Part shown: piece by piece, positions 63,206 to 64,000 of the stretch
Numbering within the stretch: position 1 is the first letter of the stretch
How the letters are laid out: each line of letters starts with the position of its first letter
Assembly: GCA_963795335.1 (NCBI GenBank)
Contig: CAWCHI010000019.1
Location: 1-64,000, forward strand
From: Trebonia sp963795335
GTDB taxonomy: Bacteria; Actinomycetota; Actinomycetes; Streptosporangiales; Streptosporangiaceae
Direction of reading: 5' to 3'
Length of the DNA: 64,000 nucleotides
The notes under the pieces: generated by a model
What the model was told of the DNA's origin: nothing
The model's input: only the letters and a program-made list of their open reading frames with translations
The model's database searches: none
Position numbers and translations under genes: made by a program

Positions 63206-63858
63206 TGCCACTCAGTGAGCTCCACCGCCGCGTGGCGACGGTGGCGCTGCGGGTCGCCCAGCGGTACGGCTTCGCCCTCGGTGGCGGCAACGCGCTGATC
63301 GCGCACGGCCTCATCTCGCGCCCGACCCAGGACGTCGACCTGTTCACCAACGAGGAGACCGGGGTCGCGGCGGCGGCCGGGTCGGTCGAGGCGGCCCTGC
63401 GGGCGGCCGGCTTCGCGGCCGAGCGCGAGGACGACACGGGCGGGCTGGCCGACCTCATCGAGGGCATGGGCGAGGGGCTGGCCGAGTGGACGGTCACCGC
63501 GCCCGACGGCCAGCGGATGATGCTGCAGATGGCCTACTTCGACCGGACCGCCCAGCCCGTCCCGATGGAGGTCGGCCCGGTCCTCAGCCTGGAAGACGTG
63601 GCCGGCGGCAAGGTGTGCGCGCTGGCCGGGCGGGCCGAGCCGCGCGACTACATCGACACGGCGGCGGTGCTGCGGCGCTACCGCGTGGCGGACGCGATCG
63701 CGCTCGCCCGGCGGCTCGACCCGGGGCTCGACGACCAGGACTTCGCCGACGCGGGCCGGCGGCTCGACCGCTGGGGCGACGGCGTGTTCTCCGCTTTCGG
63801 GCTGTCGGCGGCCGACATCGAGGACCTGCGGGACGCGTTCCGCGACTGGCCCCGGTAA
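63205..63858 (+). CDS. AbiEii/AbiGii-type nucleotidyltransferase (putative toxin)
   Basis: A 217-residue nucleotidyltransferase of the AbiEii-toxin family. The active-site pattern is visible: GFALGGGNALIAHGL (glycines at 27-28), then SRPTQDVDLF with Asp43 and Asp45 as metal ligands, Lys136 in EDVAGGKVCALAGR, and Arg147-Asp148 in EPRDYIDTAAVLRR. AbiEii-type toxins add nucleotides to tRNA ends or bind GTP and stop growth; which applies here is unknown. The usual AbiEi partner with its wHTH is absent. The neighbour upstream is instead a resolvase-derived HTH protein, suggesting an unusual regulator pairing. ATG 63205 overlaps the mini-ORF stop. Confidence 0.88.
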   Translation: MPLSELHRRVATVALRVAQRYGFALGGGNALIAHGLISRPTQDVDLFTNEETGVAAAAGSVEAALRAAGFAAEREDDTGGLADLIEGMGEGLAEWTVTAPDGQRMMLQMAYFDRTAQPVPMEVGPVLSLEDVAGGKVCALAGRAEPRDYIDTAAVLRRYRVADAIALARRLDPGLDDQDFADAGRRLDRWGDGVFSAFGLSAADIEDLRDAFRDWPR

Positions 63859-63899
63859 CCGTCATCCGCGCGACAGGCCAACGTCCCCGGGCAGCACCG

Positions 63900-64000
63900 C
63901 TAACGCAGCGCCCGCGGGTTCAGCCCGCGCCTGCTGAGGAAGGCGGCGAAGCTGGCCCGCAGCCCGGTCGCCGCCCGCTGGGCCGCCTGGCGCCGTCCCG
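63900..64000 (-). CDS. C-terminal end of an unidentified gene (partial)
   Basis: On the minus strand a frame entering from the window edge ends at TAG (63900-63902). The visible residues are basic and helical (AAQRAATGLRASFAAFLSRR, then GLNPRALR). Too short to identify. It converges on the nucleotidyltransferase gene, from which it is separated by about 40 bp. Confidence 0.4.
   Translation of the reverse strand, partial: GRRQAAQRAATGLRASFAAFLSRRGLNPRALR

Noticed and set aside
1..64000. tRNA genes, rRNA genes, complete IS elements or prophage
   Set aside because: I saw no cloverleaf-like sequences with conserved T-arm motif, no rRNA signatures and no transposase or phage structural genes.

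Overview
The window is very GC-rich DNA from an actinomycete (Actinomycetota). Support comes from strong G/C at third codon positions, many GTG starts, leaderless-looking promoters, an actinobacterial-type RNase P RNA, an LLM flavin/F420-type oxidoreductase, a DUF222-HNH protein, LCP-family wall ligase, LAL-type LuxR regulator and several TetR/GntR regulators. I cannot place it below class level.

Layout. 0-15.7 kb: rnpB on the minus strand, then housekeeping and accessory single genes (two alpha/beta hydrolases, a lipoprotein, a DUF222-HNH gene, a class A beta-lactamase-like hydrolase, a MetE-C-like zinc protein, an amidase, a membrane Ser/Thr kinase, a GT-C glycosyltransferase, a GntR regulator, an SDR and a TetR regulator). 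15.7-30.3 kb: an acyl-CoA catabolism and uptake block. On the minus strand, livG, a fused livHM permease, livF and a lipoprotein substrate-binding protein are followed by a DUF35 protein and thiolase, then a double-domain CaiB/BaiF CoA-transferase, a second thiolase and a second DUF35 protein. A second double-domain CoA-transferase is divergent, and a 32-residue relic of a third sits against livG. 30.4-33.2 kb: a DivIVA-like coiled-coil protein and a TetR/LLM-oxidoreductase pair with two perfect operators between them.

33.2-47.9 kb is a surface-polysaccharide locus. WecB and WecC homologues would make UDP-ManNAcA; three glycosyltransferases, an Asn-synthetase-like enzyme, an LCP ligase and an ABC-2 export permease would build, modify, export and attach the polymer. 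A multi-copy intergenic repeat sits in the middle. 48-53.6 kb: a zinc-ribbon coiled-coil protein, a pyridoxamine-oxidase-fold protein, a membrane-anchored sulfite-oxidase-type molybdoenzyme, a GNAT acetyltransferase and a class V aminotransferase. 53.8-61.6 kb: a heterodimeric ABC exporter pair broken by about fourteen single-base indels, a LAL regulator, a severely shortened aldo/keto-reductase relic and a 3-hydroxyisobutyrate-dehydrogenase-type gene.

62.0-63.9 kb holds the most novel-looking unit: a serine-recombinase-derived protein that has lost its catalytic residues but keeps its helix-turn-helix and has gained an unrecognised C-terminal domain, next to an AbiEii-type nucleotidyltransferase. 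A 26-bp perfect palindrome overlaps the presumed -35 region, both genes have leaderless-type promoters, and an 18-codon mini-ORF is coupled to the nucleotidyltransferase by TGATG. I propose a toxin-antitoxin or defence-like module whose repressor is a domesticated resolvase.

Many genes that are otherwise well conserved carry isolated +1/-1 shifts (about 0.9, 2.8, 4.6, 4.8, 21.0, 29.05, 37.1, 43.1, 59.6 and 60.9 kb, plus the ABC pair). This pattern looks more like residual assembly error than decay, and coordinates for these genes span the whole reconstructed gene.
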